Source of the DNA: Rhinopomastus cyanomelas
Taxonomy: Eukaryota > Chordata > Aves > Bucerotiformes > Rhinopomastidae
Direction of reading: 5' to 3'
NCBI GenBank assembly: GCA_013400115.1
Contig: VXBP01002815.1
Location: forward strand, 992,001 to 1,056,000
DNA: 64,000 nucleotides
The position numbers and the translations under genes were made by a program. The notes under the pieces are model-generated. The model was not told where the DNA came from and searched no databases. It saw only the letters and a program-made list of their open reading frames with translations. This document shows positions 48,417 to 59,888 of the stretch, piece by piece; positions within the stretch are counted from its first letter, which is position 1, and each line of letters starts with the position of its first letter.

Positions 48417-49833
48417 CTAAGTAGTTATGGGTTGGTCTCAAAGATGTTCTAGTATTTGTTAACAGAGATCTGGAGGTGTGCTGAGGGGCGTTACAACTTA
48501 GCCACGAAAGTTAACCTGGTGTGTTTAATTTTGCTTTGTATTTAACTTTCCGGTGAATTCCATAGAATAAATAACAACAAGAACCTGAAGCAACAAGCTA
48601 AAATAAGGGAAGGTTGAAATAGTGATGGGAGGACTCTGATTGGATTGCTCTGGGGCTGTGAAGGGAAACTGCCTACAGTGTCAGAACTGGTGAATGCACT
48701 TGCTGGTGTAAATGCCACCTGCATCCTGGCAGCTTGCACACAGGCTGGACTGGGCAGCTGAGATCATGAATAAAGTGAAAAATAGTGATTCTGAAGTCTA
48801 GACACCTGACAGCTGTCTCAGTGCTCTAACTTGTGAGGGAGACTATGCAGTGGTCAGAAAACTATTTCCTACACCAACTTTCCCACTTGCTGTGCTTCCT
48901 GAGACTGGGAAATTGGATCTGGTATGTTAAACATGCTCTGACATTTACAAAACAATTTTAACTGGTGGTTACAGTTGTTCTGTGGAAGAAGACTGCTGTA
49001 TTTTTCATGGTCTAATAATCTCAAGAAGAAATGAATTTACCTCTGAAGCTCTACACTGTCATATGGATCAGGTAGCCCCCCTTTTTCAAGCAAGTGAAGC
49101 ACCTCTCCATAGCCTCCTATGCAAGTGTAGTGCTTGTGGTACTTCAGATTGGCGATGTACTGCGTAGAAAAACATCCTGAGGAAACCAGCAGTGCTGCTG
49201 CATGATCTTTGATCCTTTCTCTCTCGCACCACTAAAGGTGTTCTGCTACAGCAGATGCTGCTTTTTGCAGAGCCAGATGTTCTGCATCACTGCTGTTTGA
49301 TTTTCTGCTCATCTTCCCCAGATAATTCTGTCCAATTCTTGACAAAAAAAATAGATGCCAAAATATGTTTTCTTTTAGCACCTTTTCTTTCTGTCTCAAG
49401 GTAAGAGTGTTTGTTTTTCACCTTGTTCATATTGTCCTCTCTTCATATCCTCTTTCTGAAAAACAGGAACCTTCAGGAAATTGGTATTTGAGGAAGAAGA
49501 TGCAATGGAGATGGCTGAAGTCAGATAAAAGTAATGCCCGTGCGTGGTCTGATTGTGCTATAACTCACTGTCACTTCATGTTCCCAAAGAATCACTGTGT
49601 GAGGGTCTCAATACTTAAAAAATAAGATAGTAAAATAGTTGGGCTACATGCCTGCCTTCCAGACAGTGCACAATGCTCATGTCTTCTCTGATGGAGTTGT
49701 GTTTTCCTTTGTAGAAAGAAACTCCCATCTCATGTCTGGGTTTGCTTCTGGTACAAAAGCTACTGGCAGTTGGCAGTCTGGTTCCTCAGTGGTCCCAGGC
49801 AATGGCTTTTAACGGTTTCAGTCTAAAGGATGG
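48417..49833. other. Non-coding stretch
   Basis: It contains AATAAA signals on + at 48566-48571 and 48769-48774, which suit a + transcript ending here. A + donor CTCAAG|GTAAGA at about 49400 has only a 22-nt putative exon before it. No repeat recognised. Confidence 0.35.
48769..48774 (+). terminator. Candidate poly(A) signal for the + gene
   Basis: AATAAA lies about 1.0 kb after the stop at 47737; a second one at 48566-48571 is equally possible. Assigned only by position. Confidence 0.25.
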
Positions 49834-49978
49834 AGATCATAGAATCATTAGGGATTGGAAGGGACCTCGAAAGGTCATCTCGTCCAACCCCCCTGCAACA
49901 GCAGGATCACCTAGACCAAGTCACACAGGAACACATCCAGGCAGGTCTTGAACATCTCCAGTGAAGGAGACTCCCCTC
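49834..49978 (-). mobile_element. CR1 LINE 3' fragment, about 145 bp
   Basis: It reads AGATCATAGAATCATTAGGG, GGGACCTCGAAAGGTCATCT, CAACAGCAGGATCACCTAGA and CAGGTCTTGAACATCTCCAG. Minus oriented and well preserved. Frames at 49742-49951 and 49911-50180 are readings through the repeat. Confidence 0.95.
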
Positions 49979-51015
49979 CTTTTCGGTTTGGATTACATGA
50001 TGCTTCTAATTTCCCTTTTGTTTGTGGAAATTGTTCTTGTAGCTGGTTGCTTCTAAGCAGCAAAGAAATCTGGAGCCTTGAGATAACTGAGGGAGGCAAT
50101 AAGGCTCCCTTAATAATTGGTATTATTATTTTTTCTCTCAGAGGTGCTCTCTTACTAACACTTTTAGAAATATCATACAAAGATTAGGCATTTTAAATCT
50201 CCACTAGGAAAAAATACCTGGATAGATGGAAAATAATAGATTTCATTTTTTTTTGGTATTGTGTGGGTTTTTAATGGGTTTTTATCTGTTTCATAGAAGG
50301 TCTAAAAGTCACGTATTGTGACTACTCCTTTGAAATGTGTTTCCGAGGGATAGGAATTAAAGCTAATAAGAACTCTTAGTCAAATAGGGCGTATCAGAAG
50401 TTTATAGACTAAGGTATTGATTGTGACAGCTCAGCTATAACTGGGTTGTGGTGATCATTCACACGGACACTCCGTAGCAGTGGTTAGTGGCAGGTGCAGT
50501 CCTCTTTGTATGCAGTTTGGTTCTTAAAATGCTTCCTGTCTAATTGCCATTTATACTTAACTAGAATATTTTCAAATCACAGCAAAGAACACGGCTTGCC
50601 AGTATTATTTTGTGACTTTTCAATGTGGTCAAAGGAATATGGTCAACTGTCTTCTCTTTGTAGTAGTTTAGGATTGCCTATGGGTTCAGCTTTTCGGCAC
50701 AAATCCACAGACTGTCTCTTCATTTTTATCTTTGAATGTGAGTCCCGGTTATGACACTGATATTCAAAGAGCGTCTTGATGTTTGAAGATGTGAGTTCTC
50801 TATATAATCAAATAAAAATTGGCTTCCCAAATTTCTGTCAGGGAAGAAGCAGAGTAGAACTGACCTATTTATATTTAATCATAATAATATTATTCAGGTT
50901 ACCTTTCAGATTGCTTTAAATTACTGCAGTGATATGTGGTGAGTGTTCTGAATACAAACAGGGGTATGAGGGGCATTCAGTGCAGAGGATACTTTTAAGA
51001 ATTTTTGGTATTTAC
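49979..51015. other. Non-coding stretch
   Basis: No feature is supported. The 86-codon + frame at 50494-50754 lacks splice sites and motif. Confidence 0.4.
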
Positions 51016-51232
51016 AGAGGTTCCACATCAAGGAACTTCTTCACAGTGAGGGTGACAGGGCACTGGAACAGGCTGCCCAGGGGGGTTGTGGAGTCTCCTT
51101 CACTGAAGATGTTCAAGACCTGCCTGGACGTGTTCCTGTGCGACTTGGTCTGGGTGATCCTGCTGTGTCAGGGGGATTGGACTGGATGATCTTTTGAGGT
51201 CCCTTCCAATCCCTTATGAGTCTATGATTCTG
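51016..51232 (+). mobile_element. CR1 LINE 3' end, about 217 bp
   Basis: AGAGGTTCCACATCAAGGAA is followed by CACTGGAACAGGCTGCCCAG, TTGTGGAGTCTCCTTCACTG, ACGTGTTCCTGTGCGACTTG and CCCTTCCAATCCCTTATGAG. Plus oriented, relatively well preserved. Confidence 0.95.
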
Positions 51233-53288
51233 GTCCAAAGCATGTGGGGCTGACTTCCCAATGATACCTGTGGGCAGCATCCCTGTTATTTACCAGGTAA
51301 TTTATGGAGTCTTTTAGCTTTACTTTTTGTGATGTCCTCAGATAGTCTCTTTCTTACCTTAGAAGTGTCCTATGCAATTAGCTCCTGCGGAGGGGGGAAA
51401 GGAACAGTGACTATAGGAAAAAAAGAACCCATCTACTGGTAGTTTTGCTCTTTGGCCCTGGATACAGAAATAATCTCTGTGCATTAAAGGAATCTTTTAA
51501 GCCCCATAATAAGATCATGTTGCTTGTATTAAACATTTAGGGTTCCTCAGTTTAAACACATTGAGTTACTTACAATGGCCATCAGATCTAATCCCTTTCT
51601 ATCACTAGGCAAATTTTTGAATGAGTACCATGCATTCCACTATCCACTGGAAATATATTGAAGTGATAAGAAAGAAACCAGTTGCATATATATGCCTCAT
51701 TTTTTTATGAACAACATTCCACTTTGGCTACAACAGCCGTCGTAATCGAACTACAGCAGTCTAACCTGTACAACAGTCTGGGATTAACAGAAACATGACA
51801 TAATTTACGTGGCTTTAAATGAAAATTCTGATACTGAAATCATACCTCTGTTAGCACTAGTTTATGTCTATAAAAATTCAGGAGTTTAGATACAATTCCT
51901 TTTGATCTCTAATAGCCAATTGTGGATGGAGAAACTCCACAGCTATCACTAGGTAGAAAAATACACGAGAATGCAGAGCTACGCCCTTTGAAATGGCTCT
52001 GCTGTGAAGCAGCCCTTGTGTTGGGGCTGAGAAAGTGGAGTTGTATGGCAGTGTAAGTGTCACAATCGCCCTAATAATTCACGATGCAGCAGTAAAACCA
52101 GGCACAGATACGCAGATGAGAACAGGCGCCCTTCCTGAGATCGGTTGATTTGTGTTGCCCGTTATTGTTGTAGGAGAGAACAGAAAGAGGAAAGGCGAAG
52201 ACAAATGTACATCTCTTACTCTTGCTAATACAGTGAAACAGCTTCAACCTGGGGTTTTTTTGAGATTATTTTTGCTGCTTTAAGGTTAGAAAGATTTATT
52301 TTGAAACGAAAGCTTTAGAATCTGTAGAAAATGCTTCATCTTTCAAAGTACAATTTTGGGGTCAAATCGCACATTTGGAGCATGAAAATACTTGCCAGAA
52401 GGTGCGATTCTTACCCAAGTAACCCCACTTTAATTCTGCTTTCACTTCACCACTGCCATTCATATTTGGAATTGATGTACCTTTCTGCCACGTCAAAAAG
52501 AGAGGAGAATAGTGTTGCAGCTTTTCTGAGAATGGCTGATCTGTTTTTCTGAAAATAATGCTGATTGTTGTTAATCAACTTGTCAGAACTGAATAGTTTT
52601 CTTCTTTATCAAAGTAAAGAAAATTGGGACACTAAATAACAGTCTGTGCGGAACTAGGACACTCTGTTTGGAGACAGAGCTCCAGACACTGTAGAGGATT
52701 TTTTTGACAGATAAGCTGTGTGCTTAAAGAGATAAGTGTTAATCTAATACATTGGAAAACAGACAGATTACAGTGTACTGCGAGGCATTCAAATGAGGAG
52801 ACTAAGTTCTGTGCACCAGCTGAATCTGTTTCACAAAACTCCACAAACTTACTGTGAACATCACAGCGTTGACTAGTAAACTGTATCTCGTAGACTTCTG
52901 GTGCATGATCCGAACACAGTGGGGTTGTTGCTTCCTCTACCAGTCACCACATCAAAAATTACATATTTTTTTTAAATTGGATTTTAGGCCATTGAAAGAT
53001 CAACACAGAGTCTGTTATCTGTGTTCTCAGTCAGGCTTCTCTGTCACTTTATTTTTCTTCCCAAGTTTGCAGAATAAATATTGTCTATCAAAACGACATC
53101 CAGAATATTGATGCTTGATAGAGTTGTGCAAGCTGCTCCTTTGTACCCTATAGAGCACGTGATTTGTTTAGTAAGGTTCCCATTAGTGCAGACACAGAGT
53201 GTAAAATACCTGGCAAACTCAAACTCTGAAAATGGTAGTCTGATACTGTATTGCCTCAGGCACGTGTGATAGAGCATGTTAAAGAATG
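51233..53288. other. Non-coding stretch with one splice-bounded microexon signal
   Basis: AT-rich, with no repeat recognised. See 51358-51384 for the one notable signal. Confidence 0.4.
51358..51384 (-). ncRNA. Possible 27-nt non-coding microexon
   Basis: On the minus strand a textbook acceptor (TGTTCCTTTCCCCCCTCCGCAG) precedes 27 nt that end at the consensus donor TCTAAG|GTAAGA. All three frames hold a stop, so it could only be part of a non-coding transcript or a 5' UTR. Confidence 0.2.
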
Positions 53289-53707
53289 AATCACAGGATC
53301 ACTCTGCTTGGAAGAGACCCCTGAGATCATCCAGTCCAACAATCTGCCCTACCTTAAGAGTTCATCCCTAAACCATCTCTCTCAACACCTCATCCAACTG
53401 ATATTTAAACACATCCAGGGTTGGCTACTCAGCCACCTCCCTGGGAAGCCCATTCCAGCCTGACAACCCTTTTTGTGAAAAATGTCTTCCTAATATCAAG
53501 TCTAAACCTGCACTGGTGTATCTTGAACCCATTCCCTCTTGTCCTATCACTAATTGCTTGTGAGAAGAGACCAGCAGCAACTTCTCCACAACGTCCTTTC
53601 AGGTAGTTGTAGAGAGTGGTGAGGTGTCCTCTCAGCTGCCTCTTCTTCAAACTAAACATCTCCAGCTCTTTCAGTCTTTCCTCATAAGAGTCATTCTCCA
53701 GGCCCTA
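53289..53707 (-). mobile_element. CR1 LINE fragment, about 420 bp
   Basis: Minus oriented: AATCACAGGATCACTCTGCT, GAGATCATCCAGTCCAACAA, CACCTCCCTGGGAAGCCCAT, AACCCATTCCCTCTTGTCCT, TTCAAACTAAACATCTCCAG. The minus translation (53429-53659) is the familiar degenerate CR1 tail (FSLKKRQLRGHLTTLYNYLK). It belongs to the 'CTTGGAAGAGACC' 3' end type. Confidence 0.93.
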
Positions 53708-53812
53708 ATAATGGTGATTAAAACTTCAAGGTGCAGATCTCATCGTAAGCTGTGCTTTCCTATGGTTAAAGCTAAGATAAGGAAGAGTGGAAGTGAACTC
53801 ATTGAGTCAAGC

Positions 53813-53852
53813 TCACAGAATCACAGAACATTAGGGATTGGAAGCGACCTCA
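53813..53852 (-). mobile_element. CR1 LINE 3' tip, about 40 bp, cut by a microsatellite
   Basis: It reads CTCACAGAATCACAGAACAT and TAGGGATTGGAAGCGACCTC, then passes abruptly into (TA)n(CA)n. Minus oriented; the rest of the element is absent. Confidence 0.88.
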
Positions 53853-53879
53853 CATATATATATATATACACACAAACAC
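53852..53879. repeat. (TA)n(CA)n microsatellite
   Basis: CATATATATATATATATACA followed by CACAAACAC, about 27 bp, starting directly inside the CR1 3' tip. Confidence 0.9.
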
Positions 53880-54971
53880 GTAGTCCTGACTATATAGGAA
53901 GGTTTCATGTGCAGCTAACAGATGGATGGAAAAGAAAACTACCACCTCCAAAAGGAAGGATGCACAAACCTGAAATAACTACTATTAATGGAGTAAACAT
54001 TGGAGAGACGGGTAGCTTAACCACTTCTCCCTTGCCATAAACTCATGCTTCACAGGTTTTGCCACCTTAGGGGACCAAGCACCAGAATTTCAGTAACTTC
54101 TCATTCAGTAAAAAAGCTTGCTTCTGTGTCTGTCTTATAAAAAGGGCTGGCAGCTTTTCTGAGAATATTTATTAAACAGCAGCAAATGATCCATTGCAAG
54201 CTGGAAAGAAAGATGTTCTGCCTTTTGGTTTCCACTTGATGATGTGGTTAGATGTGGTGTTTTGGTTTTGTATATAATTGCTGATCCAATAAGATATTCC
54301 ACAGCTTTTTAAATGTGTTTTTATAAAAAATAATTCTTTTGCAAAATGAGAACTTTGTTTGTCTTGCTTGGTGGAGGAGAACTGTCATATTTTTTCCGGA
54401 ATAATTTATGTGCACATGGAAACACAAAATGCAGCACTTCTGTGTGTGTAAAATACCAGGTTGTTTTTACAGAGAGAACAGGAGTAGCATTCTTAGAATT
54501 TTGAGTGTGCAGCATCCGAGCAGCAAACATGGTAGAGATAAATTATGATGTTCGTGTAAGTAAGTGCCTGTCTAAATTTAACACTGAAGTTGCCTGAGTG
54601 AGTGACTGGATTTTTAAAGATGCTGCACACTGAGAATTCACCTTGCCTGAAGTGTTGAGCAGAAATCACAGACATCACTTTTGCATTTTATGTACCTTCT
54701 TGTGCACATACTTCACTTCAAGATGATCGCTCTCAGATAATCAAAATACTTGCATAAGTATTTAGAGGGCTGGAGGTGCATTTTAATACGATTCCTTGAG
54801 CTTGTGCACCACTCCCAGCTGGAGGCTCCTCAACAGGGAACTAATCCAAGCACATGTTGCCAGTTCTGGTTAACTGGACGTTCAGTGGGTCCCACAAGAA
54901 CACTGGACCACTGTTGTGCTGTATTGTTTTCTCTGAACTTTGATTTGTAGTTAAAAAAGAAATGATCATAG
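53880..54971. other. Non-coding stretch
   Basis: It contains TTTATT at 54168-54173, an AATAAA on the minus strand about 0.8 kb after the putative minus stop at 54972. No repeat recognised. Confidence 0.35.
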
Positions 54972-55237
54972 TTAAAAAGCTTTGTTAAATGCAAGATTCC
55001 TAGGCATTTCAATAATGACGTCGCATCTTTGAACTGACAAAGACCTTGGAGAGGTAAATGCTTCTCCAAGTAGCTGTTGATTCCGTTGGTAGCGTAAAAT
55101 GATAATCAGATCTTCTCTTGTGGGACTTGCATTAGTATTTCCAGAATAGAGTGGAGATGGACGCTGTTGTGCTGCTTCTGTACTAAGTGTTTGATGAACA
55201 TTTGAAATGGTAGAGTCACACTTTCCCATTTCCACCC
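54972..55237 (-). CDS. Possible terminal minus exon
   Basis: An open frame of 88 codons including the stop. It starts in phase 1 behind a weak acceptor (ATAACTACGTAG). It encodes VEMGKCDSTISNVHQTLSTE, then PSPLYSGNTNASPTREDLII and ends MPRNLAFNKAF. The start phase matches the end phase of the 55668-55860 candidate across a 430-nt intron, giving a coherent two-exon C-terminus. Ser/Thr/Gln-rich and no recognised domain. The poor polypyrimidine tract is the main objection. Confidence 0.3.
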
Positions 55238-55667
55238 CTACGTAGTTATTTTCAGAGAATATTGAATAGAACCATCGGAGCTGAGAGCCATTCTTGTACC
55301 ACAGACAAAGATCTCTGTGTGGACATCACCAGCATTTCATCCCACTTCATAAATCAGGGGAGCAGTCAATACACTGAGCAAATGTAAAAGGCGCGAGGAA
55401 CTTCGTGTGCCGTTCCAGCCTGGTCTTTACCAGATGATGCAGTTTATAAAATAAAGAATACCACTGTTGCTTCACACGACTGCCTTGGAAAAGCAGCTTT
55501 GACTTAGAGGTATTAGTTTCTGTCACAAACAGTGTTTATTTTTTCCTGTGGGCAGGAACCAGAGTGCCAACAATGTTCTGGTGAAAGTTAAAATCACTCC
55601 TATGGTGACAGCAGGTGACAGGCTTCATAATATTGCCTTTTAAAAAGATTTTGAGTTTCATTTTTAC

Positions 55668-55860
55668 CAATGTATAGGAGAGGGTTTTGAGGAATGACAG
55701 AGCTCCAGTTCTTGATGTAATTCTTAAGAGAACGTTTGACTACAAAGTGTGGTTTCAGAGATGCAGCTGGACTTTTCTCTGGTGCAGTGGGACAGACGAC
55801 GGCGGCACAAATGATCTTGTAGCCATCTTTGCTTCTCTTCTGTAGCATTACATCTCCCAA
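55668..55860 (-). CDS. Possible minus-strand coding exon
   Basis: The acceptor is ACTTTATTAATCTATCAG and the donor TACATTG|GTAAAA. The 193-nt frame starts in phase 0 and ends in phase 1, encoding LGDVMLQKRSKDGYKIICAA, then KPHFVVKRSLKNYIKNWSSV and IPQNPLLYI. It retains CpGs in ACGACGGCGGC. It is in phase with both 54972-55237 and 48244-48416. I do not recognise the protein, and a chance frame is possible. Confidence 0.33.
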
Positions 55861-57847
55861 CTGATAGATTAATAAAGTGATTTAAGGAGCATGGAAGAAA
55901 ATAAGTGCTTAAGAGCCACATTTTTGGAGCAAATATGAAAGCATTTAATGCTTTTACAAAGCATTGTGAATTAATTATATTTTATAGAGTATTCATATTT
56001 AACATAGACATCTATTCTTCAGTGAAAAAGATTGTCATATTTTATCGTAAAAAAGAGTAACGGATCCTGTCTGAACTCTGACAAATAGTATGGAAGAAAT
56101 GATAATTTGGACCTCTGTATTCATCCTATCCTGGAAAAGCTTGTCTTAAAATACACTTTTTTAAGCTTATTGCTGGTTTGGGATGAGAATGAACGTATTG
56201 AGAGTATTGTCGGCACGCTAGCTAAGAATAAGACATCCTTCCTTATCCAACACTCTGTTTTGTAGCCGTTCAGATTTAGTATTCTCATGGCCTGATGACC
56301 CTCCTTGCTGAGAAACGAAGACTGAGAAACGTTCTCAGATTATTTTTTATTAAACAGCAGCAGTTTAATTTAAATTGATTGGAAGTCATCTCTAATTAGA
56401 GGTAACTGTAACGCAAGAGTGATAAGGAAAAGGTAGCATTCACTTGAATTATCAACCACATTTTAATGCATCCTAATTAGATTACCAACTAACTGGTTTT
56501 TCAGCAAAAGTGCTTTGTAATATGAGCAAATATTGACAAAATTACGTGTTTGTTTACCTGTGTTTGTGTCTGTGCTTCTCTTGCTTTTGTACACCCAGAC
56601 CCCTCTACCCAGTGCAGTGTTATTTAAATGCAGCGTAATGGAGGCTACTGGGAAATTAAAAAATACTAAATATTTAATGTCTTAATTGTATCTTCTAATC
56701 TCCAAACAGCTTGGAAGTTGCTCTCACGTTTCAGGCTAATTATTTACTGAGTGCAAGTAGGAAGCTTGGAATGTGTAATTGCAGTCTTCCACGGTGAAGA
56801 AAATGACTAGTATTTTGGTAGTTTGTACATTTGTATTTGTCAGCCATCGTGTTTTCATTTATTAAAGAAAGTTAAACAAATTCTCCTCAGGAATTAACAC
56901 CACCTCCCCCGACCAAACTAAAACCCAAACCAAAACGAAAAGCCCAACTAAACAAAAAGCCCACAGAACTTGTTCCAACACTCAGGTGTTGGTGCTTTAA
57001 GAGCTCATGGGTGGTAATTGATTGTACTCTATGGCCCAAAGAACTTCATGGTAAGCATTTTATTGAATAAAGCTTTGTATTACAAAAGGACTATTTGGGT
57101 TGTAATTATCAGGCTGAAATCAATATCGCTTTCCCAGTCTGGTGCTTTATATGTAAGGGTATTCTTAAATACAATCGCATAATCAATAAACAAGCGGACA
57201 TTTTCTATTTTCAGTAATTAACTCCATCCAGTAGTTTTTCAAGAGACCCTCTGCTTTCTGTGCTATTAATAAGAGTTCTACTTCTTCCCATCACGCCTGC
57301 TAAATCGAGCCAAAGAGCCTGGAAGAAAGCACGTTCAGTTTTTAAATACCTTTACTCTCCCACAACTCTCAGTTCATTTGGTGGCAAATATCTGTCACGG
57401 CTGACATGGAACTTGTTAGCTCTTCCTTTCAAAATGATAAATATCAAATGCATTTTTGGGCAGGAACGGGAGAAGCTTCTCCTGCACTGGGAGAGAAAGC
57501 CTTGTTTATTAATGATCCCACTGAAGATCAGGTTTATTAACCCCTGTGGCAGCTGAAAGCACGTGCAAAATGTTTGTGTGTGTGTTTCATACATATTTGG
57601 TGATAAAAGCTCCTAAGCATTAATTTAGCCGGCGTTCTGCGAGTGGCTGTTGGAAAGGTTAAGGCACAGCTACTTTATGATATTGAAGTCAACGATATAT
57701 ATCCTTTTCATTTTCACTGTGTCAGCACATCTTACTTTATCAGGAATTTTATGAGTGGTGCAGCTGGTTCTTCCAGCACAGACTGAACCCTTTTTCAACG
57801 TAGTTAAGGAAAGCAACCACGTCACAGCTGAGTGTTGACTTCTGATG
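55861..57847. other. Non-coding stretch, possible conserved elements
   Basis: No mobile element. The part 56340-56870 is rich in TAATTA-type homeodomain cores and has a forkhead-like TGTTTGTTTACC at about 56550, as in many vertebrate enhancers. A/C-rich low complexity lies at 56903-56962. An open 65-nt segment at 56986-57050 between CAACACTCAG and TTCATG|GTAAGC could be an exon but is unlinked. Confidence 0.35.
56903..56962. repeat. A/C-rich low-complexity tract
   Basis: Irregular AAACCC, CAAAA and AAAGCCC runs on +, without a fixed period. Confidence 0.7.
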
Positions 57848-58462
57848 GCACAGAACAGTAGGGGATTGGAAAGGACCTCAGGAGGCCCTTCCATCCCTTA
57901 TGATTCTATAGGAGATCATCTAGTCCAACTCCCTGCCAGAGCAGGACTACCGACAGCAAGATCCCACAGGAACACATCCAGACACAATTTGAATGTCTCC
58001 AGAGCAGAAGGGTCCACAACCTCACTGGGCAGCCTGTGCCACTGCTTTGTTACCCTCACAGTAAAAGAGTAAATCCTTATGTTTAAATTGAACACCCTAT
58101 GTTCCAGTTCGTGGCCAGTACCCTGTCACTAGACACCACAGAGAAGAGTCTGGCCCCATGTTCCTCATAGCCACCCTGTAGATATATACTTTGATGTATA
58201 TGCATTGATGAGTTCTCCCTTCTGGGTCCTCTTCTCCAAGCTAAACAGACCCAGCTCTCTCAGCCCTTCCTCATTTGCTATCCTTAGACTGTACAGAAAT
58301 CCCCCTTTCTCAGCCCCTTCCCATACAGTGTTTTCTTCAATATCTCACTGTCTTGATGATCCTCTCATGGATTAGCTCAACTATGTCAGCATCCTCCGTG
58401 TGAGTAGGGATGGGAAGCTGGGCACAGTACTCCAGCTGTGGCTCCCAGAGCTAACTGGTGAG
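57848..58462 (-). mobile_element. CR1 LINE fragment, about 615 bp, with internal inverted snippet
   Basis: Minus oriented: GGCACAGAACAGTAGGGGAT, AGGAACACATCCAGACACAA, AGTCTGGCCCCATGTTCCTC, CTCCAAGCTAAACAGACCCA, and at its 5' side GCACAGTACTCCAGCTGTGG. The segment 57881-57910 is an inverted copy of the same 3' end (CCTTCCATCCCTTATGATTC). An extra CAGCCCCTTCCCATACAGTG region is divergent. Confidence 0.92.
57881..57910 (+). repeat. Inverted copy of the CR1 3' end inside a CR1
   Basis: Thirty bases complementary to the adjoining 57850-57878 of the same element, inserted before GAGATCATCTAGTCCAACTC. This is the same kind of structure as at 22583-22617 but with different break points. Confidence 0.75.
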
Positions 58463-59642
58463 CAATAGTCAGGCTGTGCTCTAACTAACAGTCTTACTTT
58501 GTCCTGGTACTTCCCTCAAAAAGGAGAGGCAGACAATAAAAAGGGCTCCAGCTGTATGGAAGGGTGAGATATTTTTTCATTTGCCTCCACCATAATCAAG
58601 ACTAAACAGGTTTAAACTATTTATGTTGTAATAGCCTCAGTCTTGATGAAGAGGCACAGCAGGACGCCTTTTCTGCCTTGATAAAGGGTGCATCTGTTAC
58701 CATTATTGGTGTGATTGTTTAAGAACTAAATTGAAAACATGACTTCATTTTAGCTTCTGAGGAAGGGATGCTGGGGATATTAGTCTGGTGTTGTTTGAAA
58801 CCCATATGTACAAATAGTCTGAAATAAGGCAACCAAAAGTAGCCTCTGTGCTTTGAACTTTCTATCAGTGAATGTTGCCATTGTTCTGATTATTTTGTTG
58901 CAGTCAAATTGTTTTTTAGAATGAGTGTGAAATTAGTGTTTTTAAAGAAAGAAAGGTCTGTGCTACACTTATATTTAAAAAAAAAGGAAACATCCTGTTT
59001 CTTGTATAGTAAGCTGCAGATAATCCATTTATTGTCTTTGAACTGGGAAGGAAAATGGTTATTTCTCAGAAGCAGCTCACTTCCAGGAATGGCAAGAAAA
59101 TTAGCTAAAACACAAACCCCCTCCACTTTCAGAAGGCAGTGTCTTAACAGCTTTTAATGACAAAGCCGTTAGAACTGTGTTTTTAAGAGTTAGCGAAGCG
59201 AATTTGAATGGAAATTCAGACGAAGCATTTATCCTCATAAGTGTCCTTGTGGTTTGTAACAACCTACAGGAACAAATATGGATTTCAGGAACTGTAGTGA
59301 CTGTCTTTGTGACCAAAAAATACATCCTTTACATAAAGCCCAGCCTTACCAGTCTGGCAGAGCTTCCCTGGCCGATACCGCTGCCAGTGCACAGTCTCAG
59401 TAATCAATATGTTATATAGGGGGAAAGAATTGTTCAGATTTTGTGTGAGGAAATGCTGCTGCTCTGCTGCGAGAGGATACAGAACTTGAAGGTACAGGTG
59501 CTTTTCTTTTCCAAATGCATGTTTCTAACTTGAAAATGATGGTGGTCAAAATTGTACAGTTCATAAAGAAAAGTTCTGTTTGGAGACACTGTGAATTTGT
59601 ACACAGAGACCATCGCTGAGATTTTAACTTAGAACATGAAAA
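58463..59642. other. Non-coding stretch
   Basis: Frames of 74-82 codons occur on both strands across 58890-59419 without usable splice sites or motifs. No repeat. Confidence 0.4.
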
Positions 59643-59720
59643 TTCACAGAATCACTCTGGTTGGAAAAGACCTCTGGGACCATCAAGTCCAACCATCTAC
59701 CCTGCCTTACGAGTTGAAGT
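59643..59720 (-). mobile_element. CR1 LINE 3' fragment, about 78 bp
   Basis: It reads TTCACAGAATCACTCTGGTT, GGAAAAGACCTCTGGGACCA and CAAGTCCAACCATCTACCCT. Minus oriented, of the 'CTCTGGTTGGAAAAGACC' type. Confidence 0.92.
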
Positions 59721-59775
59721 TCAAAATTATAGCACTTTATAAAGAATATAGGTTTTGCTCTGATTGACAGCTAAA

Positions 59776-59888
59776 TCATAGAATCATTAGGGATTGGAAG
59801 GGACCTCGAAAGATCCTCTAGTCCAATCCCTCTGCCACAGCAGGATCACCTAGACCAAGTCACACAGGAACATGTCCAGTCAGGCTTA
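59776..59888 (-). mobile_element. CR1 LINE 3' fragment, about 113 bp
   Basis: It reads AATCATAGAATCATTAGGGA, GGGACCTCGAAAGATCCTCT, CCACAGCAGGATCACCTAGA and CAGGAACATGTCCAGTCAGG. Minus oriented and nearly intact in sequence, suggesting a younger insertion only 55 bp from an older type. Confidence 0.96.
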
